A stretch of 30,830 nucleotides of DNA from DATBGZ01 sp036557785 (GTDB lineage: Bacteria > Actinomycetota > Actinomycetes > Mycobacteriales > Micromonosporaceae). The stretch is from assembly GCA_036557785.1 (NCBI GenBank), contig DATBGZ010000053.1, forward strand, positions 1 to 30,830, given 5' to 3'. This document shows positions 15,735 to 23,752 of this stretch, in pieces. The notes below the pieces were generated by a model. That model saw nothing but the letters and a program-made list of their open reading frames with translations. It had not been told where the DNA came from and did no database searches. The translations under genes were made by a program, and so were the position numbers. The number at the start of each line of letters is the position of its first letter. Positions within the stretch are counted from its first letter, which is position 1.

Positions 15735-15753
15735 CGAGCCGCGTGCGCGCCGA

Positions 15754-15963
15754 TCAGCGGCAGAAGAAGTGCCAGCCGAGCCACCACCAGAAGCCGAGCA
15801 CCGCGACCCGGCCCACCGGCACCCGACCGACCCGGTACGCCATCACGAACCCAGCCATGTCGCCGAAGCCAGGAACCTTCGAGCCGTCCCGCCGAGACAG
15901 CCAGCTCAGCGCGACGAACGCCACCGCGCCGAGCGCGAACAGGCTCAGGATCACTGCTTTCAT
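15754..15963 (-). CDS. Small two-helix membrane protein, DUF6186-like
   Basis: 69 residues. The first helix is at 3-21 (AVILSLFALGAVAFVALSW), then a basic loop with SRRDGSKVPGFGDMAGFVM, then a second hydrophobic segment ending in the striking VLGFWWWLGWHFFCR. The ending WWWLGWHFF is, as I recall, characteristic of the small actinobacterial family DUF6186; the function is unknown. A clean GGGAGG lies seven bases before the ATG. It follows the four-helix membrane protein gene by 13 bases, so the two form an operon, and it converges with ribF across a 19-base gap. Confidence 0.75.
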   Translation of the reverse strand: MKAVILSLFALGAVAFVALSWLSRRDGSKVPGFGDMAGFVMAYRVGRVPVGRVAVLGFWWWLGWHFFCR

Positions 15964-15976
15964 CGCCGTGCCTCCC

Positions 15977-16384
15977 TCATCGCCTGACCAGAGCCCAAAA
16001 GCCGGCGAGCCAGCCGAAGTACGAGGCCGCCCGGGGCAGGTAGTTGTCGAGCACCGGGTCGGCGAGCAGCGACAGCGTTGGGTACGCGACGCGGTCGGTG
16101 TGCAGGAACGCGAACAGCTCGGTGAGCCCGAACACGAGCACCGGCGCGAGCCACCACAGCGAGGAGCGGGACAGTCGCAGCGGCGCCACGCGGCGTCCGG
16201 CGCGACCGCTGAGCCCGAGCCAGACCATCGTGCCCGCGATCGCGTGCAGGAGCAGGTTCGCGCTGACGGTGAACGAACCGAACAGGCCGCCCACGGCAGC
16301 GATGAGCGCGAAGACCGGGATCATCACGATCGGGCGGTCGATGGCACGCACCTGCTGGGCAGATGCCTCGGGTTGGTCATGCAT
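15977..16384 (-). CDS. Four-helix membrane protein, family unrecognised
   Basis: 135 residues with four hydrophobic stretches at about 19-39, 43-58, 73-90 and 115-132. The second and third are separated by a basic loop (GRAGRRVAPLRLSRSS). Short charged N-terminus (MHDQPEASAQQVRAIDRP). It looks like a small integral membrane protein of the kind annotated as hypothetical in actinobacteria, and I cannot name a function. The ATG at 16384 is the most likely start; no good Shine-Dalgarno sequence is seen and the frame extends further upstream. It is co-transcribed with the DUF6186-like gene. nrnA ends 95 bases upstream on the same strand, so read-through is possible. Confidence 0.75.
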   Translation of the reverse strand: MHDQPEASAQQVRAIDRPIVMIPVFALIAAVGGLFGSFTVSANLLLHAIAGTMVWLGLSGRAGRRVAPLRLSRSSLWWLAPVLVFGLTELFAFLHTDRVAYPTLSLLADPVLDNYLPRAASYFGWLAGFWALVRR

Positions 16385-16479
16385 AGTGAGATTGTCACCC
16401 CATGGAGCCTCGGCCGCAGGACACGCCCTGCCATCCGTCGCGTCCTGCCAGGTGGAATGTGCGGTTTTCGCGACCGGCG

Positions 16480-17493
16480 TCAGGAGAGCTTGGCGCGGAC
16501 CGCGGCGAGCACGTCGGTCACACTGCCATACCCGGTGAAGCCCGCCGCAGCCCGGTGGCCGCCGCCACCCATGCTCACGGCGACCGCACCGACGTCGGTG
16601 TTTCCGCGACTGCGCAGGGAGACCGACCATCGGTCCTCAGCCACCGGCTTGACCAGGCAGGCGACATCGGCCTCCTCGGCGGTACGCAGCACCTCGATGA
16701 AGCTCTCCAGCACGTGGGCGGGCAGGTCATAACGCTCGAGATCGGCGAGCGTGGCGTACGCGGTGACCAGGCCGGCACCACCCACGGCCGCACGGTCCAG
16801 CTCGGCGCGGGCGAGCACGGTCGTGAGCAGTTCGAGCGCGGCGAACGGCCTGCTGTCGAAGACGCGCGACGCCACCTCCGCAGGCCGCGCCCCGGCAGCG
16901 ACGAGCCGCGCCGCGAGCAGGTGCACCTGGTCCGTGGTGAGGTCGTGCCGGAACGAGCCGGTGTCGGTGGTCAAGGCGACATACAAGTTCGTGGCTATCT
17001 GCTCGTCCAGGCCGGCGCCGAGCGCGTCGAGCAGTCGGGCGGCCACGACCGAGGTGGCGGCGGCGCGTGGTTCGACGAGCCGGATGCTGCCGAAGCCCGG
17101 GTTGGACGCGTGGTGGTCCAGCACGATCCACTCCCGCGCGGCCTGCAGCGCGGGCGCGAGCTCGCCGAGGCGGCCGACGCTCGCCGCGTCGAAGCTCAGC
17201 CCGACCTCCGGCCGGGCCGGTGCCTCTGCCGGCGCCACGAGCAGGTCCTGGCCGGGCAGGAACGAGAAGACCGAGGGCAGCTCGTACGGCTCGGGGAAGG
17301 TGGCGACCACATGGGTGAAGCCGAGACGGCGCAGACCCAACCCGAAGCCGAGCATGCTGCCCAAGGCATCCCCATCGGGGTTGACATGGCAGACGAGCAG
17401 GACGAGGGCGTCACGGGGCAGGGCCTGCAGCACGGCCACGGCGCGGTCCAGCTCGCTGACGGGCGTGGCCGCGTCGGCGGCCAGGCTCGTCAC
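16480..17493 (-). CDS. nrnA: DHH/DHHA1 phosphoesterase, NrnA-like oligoribonuclease/pAp phosphatase
   Basis: 337 residues. NrnA-type enzymes degrade very short RNA (and pApA, from c-di-AMP) and dephosphorylate pAp. Metal-binding motifs: HVNPDGDALGS (36-46), Asp102 in FDAASVGR, the DHH itself at 126-128 in IVLDHHASN, and Asp177 in ALTTDTGSFRH. The DHHA1 substrate-binding domain ends in MGGGGHRAAAG. All catalytic residues are present. The GTG start at 17493 overlaps the rbfA stop as GTGA. rbfA-nrnA is a conserved actinobacterial pair. Substrate preference among nanoRNA, pAp and pApA cannot be judged here. Confidence 0.9.
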   Translation of the reverse strand: MTSLAADAATPVSELDRAVAVLQALPRDALVLLVCHVNPDGDALGSMLGFGLGLRRLGFTHVVATFPEPYELPSVFSFLPGQDLLVAPAEAPARPEVGLSFDAASVGRLGELAPALQAAREWIVLDHHASNPGFGSIRLVEPRAAATSVVAARLLDALGAGLDEQIATNLYVALTTDTGSFRHDLTTDQVHLLAARLVAAGARPAEVASRVFDSRPFAALELLTTVLARAELDRAAVGGAGLVTAYATLADLERYDLPAHVLESFIEVLRTAEEADVACLVKPVAEDRWSVSLRSRGNTDVGAVAVSMGGGGHRAAAGFTGYGSVTDVLAAVRAKLS

Positions 17494-17945
17494 CTGGCCT
17501 CGCCCGACTCCCCAGCCTCGGCGCCGCCCTCCTCGACGACCCGGTACGGCTGGGCCTCCCCCGCGTACCGGGCGTTCGCGGCGAGCGCGTGGACCTTGGC
17601 GTCGGACTCCCGCGCGGCGGCGAGAAGCTCGTCGATATGTCGGACCGTGTCCTGCACGACGTCCTGCTCGAAGGTCAGCGAGGGCGAATGGCGCAGGCCG
17701 AGCGCCTTGCCCACGACGCTGCGCAGCAACCCCTTCGCGCTGTCGAGGGCCGCGGCCGTGGCCGCCTGCTCGGCAACATCGCCGAGCACGGTGTAGTAGA
17801 CGGTCGCCTCGCGCAGGTCCGGTGTGATGCGGGAGTCGGTGATCGTGATCATCCCGAGCCGGGGGTCCTTGATGCCCCGCAGTGCCTCGGCGACCAGCTC
17901 CCGCACGCGTTCCGCATGCTTGCGCACCCTGGCCGGATCAGTCAT
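17490..17945 (-). CDS. rbfA: 30S ribosome-binding factor A
   Basis: Assists late maturation of the 16S rRNA 5' end. The 151 residues contain the KH-like core: RVRELVAEALRGIKDPRLGMITITDSRITPDL and ATVYYTVLGD, then LRSVVGKALGLRHSPSLTFEQD. The C-terminal 30 residues are acidic and disordered. The ATG at 17945 has GGAGG nine bases upstream. It is part of the nusA-infB-rbfA module; the 171 bases between it and the DUF503 gene contain no gene. Confidence 0.96.
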   Translation of the reverse strand: MTDPARVRKHAERVRELVAEALRGIKDPRLGMITITDSRITPDLREATVYYTVLGDVAEQAATAAALDSAKGLLRSVVGKALGLRHSPSLTFEQDVVQDTVRHIDELLAAARESDAKVHALAANARYAGEAQPYRVVEEGGAEAGESGEAR

Positions 17946-18116
17946 CTCAGTGCACCTCCGCCTCTCCTGACAACCTGCCTTGCCGTGGCGATGGCGTTCG
18001 ACGTCGAGGGCCGCCCGTAACGCCGACCTTACCCCGCGAGGTCACCCCGGGCCGGTACCGGCGCAGCGCCAGCATCGCCTCGCTGGCAGCAGGGCACCCG
18101 CCCGCCGCGAGGTGCC

Positions 18117-18410
18117 TCAGTCGTCATCGCCGTGCAGTCGACGCCTGGTCGAGAGCACCTCCACCTCGGGTCGGCTCTCGACCAGCCGCTCACACGAGTC
18201 GAGCACGGCCGCGACCTGGCCCGACTCGGCGGCGACCACCGCGACCCCGATCTCGCTGCGCCCGGTCAGCTCAAGCAGCCCCACCTCCGCGGCACAGACA
18301 TCGAAACGTCGCAGTGCCGCCACGATCGGGCGCACGTAGGAACGCTTGACCTTCAACGAACGTGAGTCGCCGGGCAGCAGGAGGTCGAAGATGGCGGTTC
18401 CGGTGAACAC
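18117..18410 (-). CDS. DUF503 (YlxP-like) protein
   Basis: 97-residue small protein of the DUF503 family, almost always found between infB and rbfA. It begins VFTGTAIFDLLLPGDSRSLK and continues VKRSYVRPIVAALRRFDV and AAEVGLLELTGRSEIGVAVV, with a ferredoxin-like alpha/beta pattern. Its function is not settled. The frame is open far upstream, but family alignment and a TAATCT hexamer eight bases before it indicate the GTG at 18410. The start has no Shine-Dalgarno sequence. Confidence 0.92.
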   Translation of the reverse strand: MFTGTAIFDLLLPGDSRSLKVKRSYVRPIVAALRRFDVCAAEVGLLELTGRSEIGVAVVAAESGQVAAVLDSCERLVESRPEVEVLSTRRRLHGDDD

Positions 18411-18418
18411 GGCATCAC

Positions 18419-18424
18419 AGATTA
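18419..18424 (-). promoter_or_regulatory. Candidate -10 box of the DUF503 gene (leaderless)
   Basis: TAATCT on the minus strand, eight bases before the GTG at 18410. It would allow the DUF503-rbfA-nrnA part to be transcribed apart from infB, from which it is separated here by inserted genes. Confidence 0.45.
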
Positions 18425-18477
18425 CCGGTGACGGGCGAGGAGGCCGTACCGGTTTGGCAACGCTCCCGGGTCCCCGG

Positions 18478-18921
18478 TCAGCCGACGAGCGCGAACTGGG
18501 GCGGGATGGTCGGCGCCGCCGCATGGCCGGCCACCACGACCGGCTCCGGCTCCTCAGGAACGGGCGCCGCGCCGGCACCGAGGTGCGGTCGCGGGTGGCG
18601 TGGCTGGCCGGCCCCCGCGCTGCCGCCGCGGCCGCGGTAGACCATGAGCCCGTGCGTCGGATCGGGCACCGCGTCGAGTGCGGCCTGTACCGCGGGCAGG
18701 GCCCGGAACGCCTCCCAGGCCTCCTCCGTGGCGAACCGTACTTCGAGGACCAGACCCCAACTCCGGTGTGCCCAGTTCCAGTCGAGGCCGCCATTGGTGA
18801 GCACGGCCTCGACCAGATTTGATCCGTGGGCCTCGCGCCAGCCTGCGGCCGAGAGCGACTCGCCGTCCAGCACCTCGATCGACCACCACTGCTCGTCCAC
18901 GGAGTCATCGAAGTTCGGCAC
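18478..18921 (-). CDS. Unrecognised 147-residue protein
   Basis: Product starts VPNFDDSVDEQWWSIEVLDG. An alpha/beta domain of about 105 residues includes GLDWNWAHRSWGLVLEVRF and FRALPAVQAALDAVPDP, then HGLMVYRGRGG. A Gly/Pro/Ala-rich tail of about 40 residues follows. I recall similar hypothetical proteins near infB in other actinomycetes but know no function; the compact domain resembles a small ferredoxin-like or dabb-like fold only vaguely. The GTG at 18921 is chosen for its GAGGAG Shine-Dalgarno sequence six bases upstream; the longer open frame before it is a shadow. It diverges from the methyltransferase gene. Confidence 0.7.
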   Translation of the reverse strand: MPNFDDSVDEQWWSIEVLDGESLSAAGWREAHGSNLVEAVLTNGGLDWNWAHRSWGLVLEVRFATEEAWEAFRALPAVQAALDAVPDPTHGLMVYRGRGGSAGAGQPRHPRPHLGAGAAPVPEEPEPVVVAGHAAAPTIPPQFALVG

Positions 18922-18925
18922 GGTC

Positions 18926-18941
18926 CGCTCCTCGCTCGTTC
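18926..18941. repeat. Copy of a short dispersed repeat
   Basis: GTCCGCTCCTCGCTCG here is an exact 16-base match to part of 23154-23169. It also supplies the Shine-Dalgarno sequence of the gene starting at 18921. See the linked repeat at 23154. Confidence 0.4.
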
Positions 18942-19028
18942 CTCGCCACGACGTCTGACGTCTGACGCCTCGCGCCCGTAACGGTACGTCGGCATCGACC
19001 GGGCGTCGAGCCTTCCACCCGCGTGTGA

Positions 19029-19034
19029 CAGGCT
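19029..19034 (+). promoter_or_regulatory. Candidate -10 box of the methyltransferase gene (leaderless)
   Basis: CAGGCT, preceded by TGA as in extended -10 sites, ends seven bases before the ATG at 19042. It lacks the first T of TANNNT, so this is weaker than the other cases. Confidence 0.3.
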
Positions 19035-19041
19035 GCCGGTG

Positions 19042-20058
19042 ATGGTCACGTACGTCCTGCTGATCGCGCCGTCGGCGAACCGCGTGTACGCCGAGGCGGC
19101 GCTCGACCTGTCCGTGGCGGAGCTGGAGGTCTTCGCTCGCACTGTCCTGAGTGGACAGATCGGTCCCGTGGCCACGACCACGATCGCCGGCCTGTCCTAC
19201 GTCGGCTTCACCGCGGACGAGCTGTCGCCACGAGACGTCGCGCTGCTGTCGAACCTGTCGTCGATGTATGCGCTGTTCGCCCGCGAGAGCGACCTGCTTC
19301 GCCCGGTCCAGCTCTGCCCGCTGGCGCACTTCGACGACGACCTGATCACGATCCCGAAGTACGCCGGCAAGACCAACGAGCAGTTCACGAAGCTGCTGCT
19401 CAACGTCACGCTGCTCAGCTCCGCAGCGGCGATGTCCTTTCTGGACGGTGCCGTACGGCTGCTGGATCCGTTGTGCGGCAGGGGAACGACGCTGAACCAG
19501 GGGCTGGTCTACGGGTTCGACGTCGCGGGCATTGAGCTCGACGCCAAGGACTTCGAGGCGTACGGCGCGTTCCTGCGCACCTACCTACAACGCAAGCGGA
19601 TCAAGCACCACCTGGAGGTCAACCCGGTACGCCGCGACAAACGGCTGGTCGCCCGCCGCCTGACGGCAGGCGTCACGCAGGGTCCGCGGACCCGCAGCAT
19701 CGAGGTGCTGCACGCCGACACCACGGCCGCGGGCGAGTTCTTCAAGCCCGAGAGCTTCGACGCGATCGTGACCGACGCGCCCTACGGCGTGGCCCACGGC
19801 AGCCGTACGCTCGCCGCCGGGCTGCGCCGCTCGCCACTGAACCTGCTCGGCGAGGCGGTACCCGGGTGGGTCCGGTTGCTGCGTCCGGGCGGGGCGCTGG
19901 GCATCTCCTGGAACACCCACGTCACGCGGCGCACCGACGCCGCCCAGGTGCTCGCCACGGCGGGCCTGCGGGTCCTGGCGGACGGCCCGTACGCCCGCTT
20001 CGCCCACCGGGTCGATCAGGCGATCACCCGCGACATCCTCATCGCCGTCAAGCCCTGA
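19042..20058 (+). CDS. SAM-dependent methyltransferase, TRM11/UPF0020-like
   Basis: 338 residues. A roughly 135-residue N-terminal part resembling the substrate-binding half of TRM11-type tRNA methyltransferases precedes a Rossmann SAM domain: LLDPLCGRGTTLNQGL (motif I), GIELDAKDFEAYGAFL (motif II) and IVTDAPYGVAHGS (motif IV). Motif IV is DAPY, where N/D-P-P-Y is usual for exocyclic-amine methylation. The likely target is a guanosine or adenosine exocyclic amine in tRNA or rRNA, from family membership only. GTG at 19039 and ATG at 19042 are adjacent candidate starts; I chose ATG. It lies between infB and DUF503 on the opposite strand and ends at a strong shared terminator. Confidence 0.85.
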   Translation: MVTYVLLIAPSANRVYAEAALDLSVAELEVFARTVLSGQIGPVATTTIAGLSYVGFTADELSPRDVALLSNLSSMYALFARESDLLRPVQLCPLAHFDDDLITIPKYAGKTNEQFTKLLLNVTLLSSAAAMSFLDGAVRLLDPLCGRGTTLNQGLVYGFDVAGIELDAKDFEAYGAFLRTYLQRKRIKHHLEVNPVRRDKRLVARRLTAGVTQGPRTRSIEVLHADTTAAGEFFKPESFDAIVTDAPYGVAHGSRTLAAGLRRSPLNLLGEAVPGWVRLLRPGGALGISWNTHVTRRTDAAQVLATAGLRVLADGPYARFAHRVDQAITRDILIAVKP

Positions 20059-20092
20059 TCCGCTGACGGCCCGCGGGTGGTGGCCCCCGACG

Positions 20093-20148
20093 CCACGGAC
20101 CGGTCCGTGTGCGCCCTGTCTGGCAGGGGCGTACGGACCGGTCCGTGG
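20093..20148. terminator. Long bidirectional terminator with palindromic arms
   Basis: CCACGGACCGGTCCGT (20093-20108) pairs perfectly over 16 bp with ACGGACCGGTCCGTGG (20133-20148); the interior adds GCGCCCTG/CAGGGGCG with one mismatch or bulge. It lies 34 bases past the methyltransferase stop and 10 bases past the infB stop from the other side. Each arm contains the self-complementary ACGGACCGGTCCGT. Confidence 0.85.
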
Positions 20149-20158
20149 TTCGCGCGGA

Positions 20159-23080
20159 TCAGGCGCGGGGCTTCTCCCGCATCTCGTACGTCTCGATGAT
20201 GTCGCCCACCTTGACGTCGTTGTAGTTGCCCAGAGTCAGACCGCACTCGAAGCCCTCGCGGACCTCGGTGGCGTCGTCCTTGAAGCGCTTCAGTGAGGTG
20301 ATGGCGAGGTTCTCCGCCACCACCGCGCTGTCGCGCAGCAGCCGGGCCTTCGCGTTGCGCCGGATGATCCCGGACCGCACGATGCAGCCCGAGATGTTGC
20401 CGACCTTGGAGGAGCGGAACACCTCGCGGATCTCCGCCGAGCCGAGAGCGACCTCCTCGTACTCCGGCTTGAGCATGCCGCGCAGCGCCGCCTCGACCTC
20501 CTCGATGGCCTGGTAGATGACGGTGTAGTACCGGATCTCCACGCCCTCGCGCTCGGCGTAGTCGCGCACCTTGCCCTCGGCTCGGACATTGAAGCCGATG
20601 ATGATGGCGTCCGAGGCCTTGGCGAGGTTGACGTCGTCCTGCGTCACGCCACCCACACCACGGTGGATGATCTTGAGCTGGACCTCTTCGGACACATCGA
20701 TCTTGACGAGTGCGTCCTCGAGCGCCTCCACCGAGCCGGAGACGTCGCCCTTGAGGATGAGCGTGAGTGTGGTCCGCTCGCCCTCCTTGATCCGCTCGAG
20801 CAGCGTCTCGAGGGTCGCCCGGCCACGGCGCGACGCCTGCTGTGCCGCCCGCTCACGGGCCTGGCGCTGTTCGGCGATCTGCCGCGCGATCCGGTCCTCG
20901 CTCACCGCGAGGAACGTATCGCCGGCGTCGGGCACGGCGGTCAGGCCGAGCACCATCACCGGACGGGCCGGGCCGGCACTGTCGACCGTCTTGCCGTTCT
21001 CGTCGAGCATGGCCCGGACCCGACCGTGGGCGTCGCCGGCCACGATCGAGTCGCCGACCCGCAGCGTGCCGCGGTTCACCAGAACCGTGGCCACGGGCCC
21101 ACGGCCGCGGTCGAGGTGCGCCTCGATCGCGATGCCCTGGGCCTGGCCGTCCACCGGGGCCCGCAGATCGAGTGCGGCGTCCGCGGTGAGCAGCACCGCC
21201 TCGAGCAGGCCATCGATGTTGATGCGACTCTTCGCGGAGATGTCGACGAACATGGTGTCGCCGCCGTAATCCTCGGTCACCAGGCCGTACTCGGTGAGCT
21301 GCTGGCGCACCTTGCCCGGGTTGGCATCCTCCTTGTCGATCTTGTTGACCGCCACCACGATCGGCACGTCGGCCGCCTTGGCGTGGTTGAGCGCCTCGAC
21401 CGTTTGCGGCATCACGCCGTCGTCGGCCGCGACGACCAGCACCACGATGTCGGTCGCCTGGGCGCCGCGGGCACGCATGGCGGTGAACGCCTCGTGGCCC
21501 GGGGTATCGATGAAGGTGATGGCCCGGTCCTCGCCCTCGTGCTCGACGTGGACCTGGTAGGCGCCGATGTGCTGGGTGATGCCGCCTGCCTCGCCCTCGG
21601 CCACCTTCGACGAGCGGATGGCATCGAGCAGCTTGGTCTTGCCGTGGTCGACGTGACCCATGACGGTCACGATCGGCGCGCGGGTGACCAGGCGCTCCTC
21701 GGCGACGTCCTCATCGAGGTCGATGTTGAACGTGGCGAGCAGCTCCCGGTCCTCCTCCTCGGGCGAGACGATCTGCACCTCGAAGCCGAGGTGCTCACCG
21801 AGCAGCAACAGCGTCTCGTCCGTGCAGGACTGGGTCGCCGTCACCATCTCGCCCAGGTTGAACATCTCCTGGACCAGCGAGCCCGGGTTCGCGTCGATCC
21901 GCTCGGCGAAGTCCGACAGGGAGGCGCCCCGGGGCAGGCGCACCACCTGGCCGCTGCCGCGTGGTGCACCCGAACTCATCGTCGGGGCGGAGAGGTTGTC
22001 GAACTCCTGCCGCTTCTGGCGCTTGGACTTGCGGCCCTTCGGCTTGCCCCCGCCGCGCCCGAAGGCACCGCCGGCGCCACCCGAACGCCCACCGGGCCCA
22101 CCCCGGCCACCCGGTCCGGGTCGGCCTGTGCCGGCACTGGCACCCGGGCCACCGGGACCGCCGGCGCCGCGGAAGCCGCCGCCGGGAGCTCCGCCGCCAG
22201 GACCGCCACGGAAGCCCGTGCCGGCGCCGCCGGCGCGCGCGGCGCCACCGGCCGGCCGGGCTCCGGGTCCCGCGCCGGGACCGCCACGGAACCCGCCCCC
22301 GGGTGCGCCCGGCCCACCCGGACGCATCGGGCGCTCACCCGGTCGGCCCGGGCGCTGCGAGGGCATCTGTGAGGGGTTGGGCCGTGGTCCGCCCATTGAG
22401 GCCGGGTTCGGCCGTGGCGGCATCGAGGCCGGGTTCGGCCGTGGCATGCCACCCGCAGCCGGCCGACCGCCCGGCGCCGGCCTGCCGCCGGAGATGCCGA
22501 ACGGGTTGTTTCCGCCGGCCCGTGGCGCCCGACCGGCCGGCGGTACCGCCGCCGGACGCGGACCTGCGGGCGCCCCTGGTGCGGGGCCCGCGGGCGTGCC
22601 CGGGGTTGGACCGGGGCGGGGTGCGGCCGTCGGTCGAGGGGCCTGCGGTGCCCGAGCCTGCGCGGCCCGGACCGCAGCCTCCTGCTCTGCCTTAAGGGCG
22701 GCCGCGCGCTGCTCGGCCGCGGCAACCTCAATGTCATGGGCGCTCGTCGGGCGCAGGCCCGGCGGCGCGGGGACGGGGCTGGCCTTCTTCGCCGGTGCCC
22801 GGCCGGTCTCGGCCGGCTTTGCCCGGGACGGGGTCGGCTTTGTCGCCGCGGCAGCCGCGGGTCCGCCGGCGGCGGTTCCGTTCGCGGGCGCGCCAGCTGG
22901 CGCGGGCGCAACGGCACCCGACGCCTCCATGGCCGCCCGAAGGCGACGGGCGACGGGCGGTTCGATCGTGCTCGACGCGGACTTGACGTACTCGCCCATC
23001 TCGGTCAGTTTCGCGAGAACGGACTTGCTGTCGACCCCGAGCTCTTTGGCGATCTCGTGTACGCGGGGCTTGCCTGCCAC
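20159..23080 (-). CDS. infB: Translation initiation factor IF-2
   Basis: GTPase that brings initiator tRNA to the 30S subunit. 973 residues: an IF2_N domain at 1-50 (KPRVHEIAKELGVDSKSVLAKL), a very long Ala/Pro/Gly/Arg-rich linker to about residue 370, then a second IF2_N-like part and the G domain with GHVDHGKT (about 474-481), DTPGHE (about 523) and NKID (about 579), followed by the beta-barrel and C2 domains. The long linker is normal in actinobacteria. The GTG at 23080 is chosen because GAGGAG precedes it closely and VAGKPRVHE matches the family start; an ATG 12 bases upstream is possible. ylxR is 225 bases upstream. Confidence 0.97.
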   Translation of the reverse strand: MAGKPRVHEIAKELGVDSKSVLAKLTEMGEYVKSASSTIEPPVARRLRAAMEASGAVAPAPAGAPANGTAAGGPAAAAATKPTPSRAKPAETGRAPAKKASPVPAPPGLRPTSAHDIEVAAAEQRAAALKAEQEAAVRAAQARAPQAPRPTAAPRPGPTPGTPAGPAPGAPAGPRPAAVPPAGRAPRAGGNNPFGISGGRPAPGGRPAAGGMPRPNPASMPPRPNPASMGGPRPNPSQMPSQRPGRPGERPMRPGGPGAPGGGFRGGPGAGPGARPAGGAARAGGAGTGFRGGPGGGAPGGGFRGAGGPGGPGASAGTGRPGPGGRGGPGGRSGGAGGAFGRGGGKPKGRKSKRQKRQEFDNLSAPTMSSGAPRGSGQVVRLPRGASLSDFAERIDANPGSLVQEMFNLGEMVTATQSCTDETLLLLGEHLGFEVQIVSPEEEDRELLATFNIDLDEDVAEERLVTRAPIVTVMGHVDHGKTKLLDAIRSSKVAEGEAGGITQHIGAYQVHVEHEGEDRAITFIDTPGHEAFTAMRARGAQATDIVVLVVAADDGVMPQTVEALNHAKAADVPIVVAVNKIDKEDANPGKVRQQLTEYGLVTEDYGGDTMFVDISAKSRINIDGLLEAVLLTADAALDLRAPVDGQAQGIAIEAHLDRGRGPVATVLVNRGTLRVGDSIVAGDAHGRVRAMLDENGKTVDSAGPARPVMVLGLTAVPDAGDTFLAVSEDRIARQIAEQRQARERAAQQASRRGRATLETLLERIKEGERTTLTLILKGDVSGSVEALEDALVKIDVSEEVQLKIIHRGVGGVTQDDVNLAKASDAIIIGFNVRAEGKVRDYAEREGVEIRYYTVIYQAIEEVEAALRGMLKPEYEEVALGSAEIREVFRSSKVGNISGCIVRSGIIRRNAKARLLRDSAVVAENLAITSLKRFKDDATEVREGFECGLTLGNYNDVKVGDIIETYEMREKPRA

Positions 23081-23305
23081 TACTCTCCTCATCCCGAGGC
23101 CAGTGGGCAGCAACCCCACTGACCTCACTCTGGCACTTGTTCCGGCGCCGTGCGTCCGCTCCTCGCTCGCTGGCGCTGTATGCGATGCTCCTGGCGCCGG
23201 CAGTGCAGTTGAACGCGGCTCATGGCTGCGGGTTCATCGTGTGCTCATGGTGGGTCGTCCTACCTTGCTTGTCCGGGTGCCACTCCCGCTCCGGCTGGAG
23301 AGCCG
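23081..23305 (-). other. ylxR-infB intergenic region with hairpin
   Basis: No gene is supported. A 7-bp hairpin CAGTGGG/CCCACTG (23101-23121, seven-base loop) sits just upstream of the infB Shine-Dalgarno sequence and may act in the leader. The rest includes a short repeat shared with two other places. Confidence 0.4.
23154..23195. repeat. Short dispersed repeat shared with 18926 and 1553
   Basis: Its left part, GTCCGCTCCTCGCTCG, recurs exactly at 18926-18941. Its right part, TGCGATGCTCCTGGCG, recurs exactly at 1553-1568 inside the 5' end of rnj, also preceded by CCTCGCT. Other actinomycete genomes carry GC-rich repeats of similar flavour between genes. Copy number elsewhere cannot be judged from this window. 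Confidence 0.45.
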
Positions 23306-23686
23306 TCAGCGAGGTGTCCACCGTCCGTCTTCCCTGTCGCCCCAGCGGGCCGTGCCAGTGCGTACGGCCTGCGCCGTCACGTACGTCCTCAGCTCACCGG
23401 TGTCCAGGATCCCGCCGACGCGCAGCGCCCTGACGAAGGCCCGCCGCCGTTCCGCCTTCGCGAGACAGGCCGGGTCCATGTGCAGGTACGCACCCCGCCC
23501 TGGGAGGCGGTGCCGCGGGTCGATGACGAGGCGAGCAGGCCCGGTATCGACGTCCGCGATGACGCGTAGCAACGTGGAGGCTGGTGCGCGGCCCCGGCAG
23601 CCCACACATGTGCGCACCGGTTCCACGCCGTGGTCGCTCGAGGTTGCGGGACTCGCTGGCGCTTGCTCCGCACGCTCGCGCACCAC
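23306..23686 (-). CDS. ylxR: YlxR/RnpM family RNA-binding protein
   Basis: 126 residues containing the YlxR signature RTCVGCRGRAPASTLLRV (about 25-42) and GRGAYLHMDPACLAKAERRRAFVRALR. The family binds RNA; in Bacillus subtilis it interacts with RNase P (RnpM). Encoded between nusA and infB as usual. The N-terminal 24 residues are not part of the family core. The GTG at 23686 has no Shine-Dalgarno sequence, but TAGACT lies seven bases before it, supporting this start. nusA ends 66 bases upstream. Confidence 0.9.
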   Translation of the reverse strand: MVRERAEQAPASPATSSDHGVEPVRTCVGCRGRAPASTLLRVIADVDTGPARLVIDPRHRLPGRGAYLHMDPACLAKAERRRAFVRALRVGGILDTGELRTYVTAQAVRTGTARWGDREDGRWTPR

Positions 23687-23693
23687 TTGCGGA

Positions 23694-23699
23694 AGTCTA
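23694..23699 (-). promoter_or_regulatory. Candidate -10 box of ylxR (leaderless)
   Basis: TAGACT on the minus strand ends seven bases before the GTG at 23686. It would give ylxR-infB a promoter inside the nusA operon. Confidence 0.4.
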
Positions 23700-23752
23700 C
23701 CGCGAGAACCGCCTGACCGCGCTCGCCGGGCGGGCCACGAAGATCCGCGCCG

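Noticed and set aside
22060..22740. Repetitive GC-rich DNA inside infB
   Set aside because: Explained by the low-complexity IF-2 linker coding sequence.
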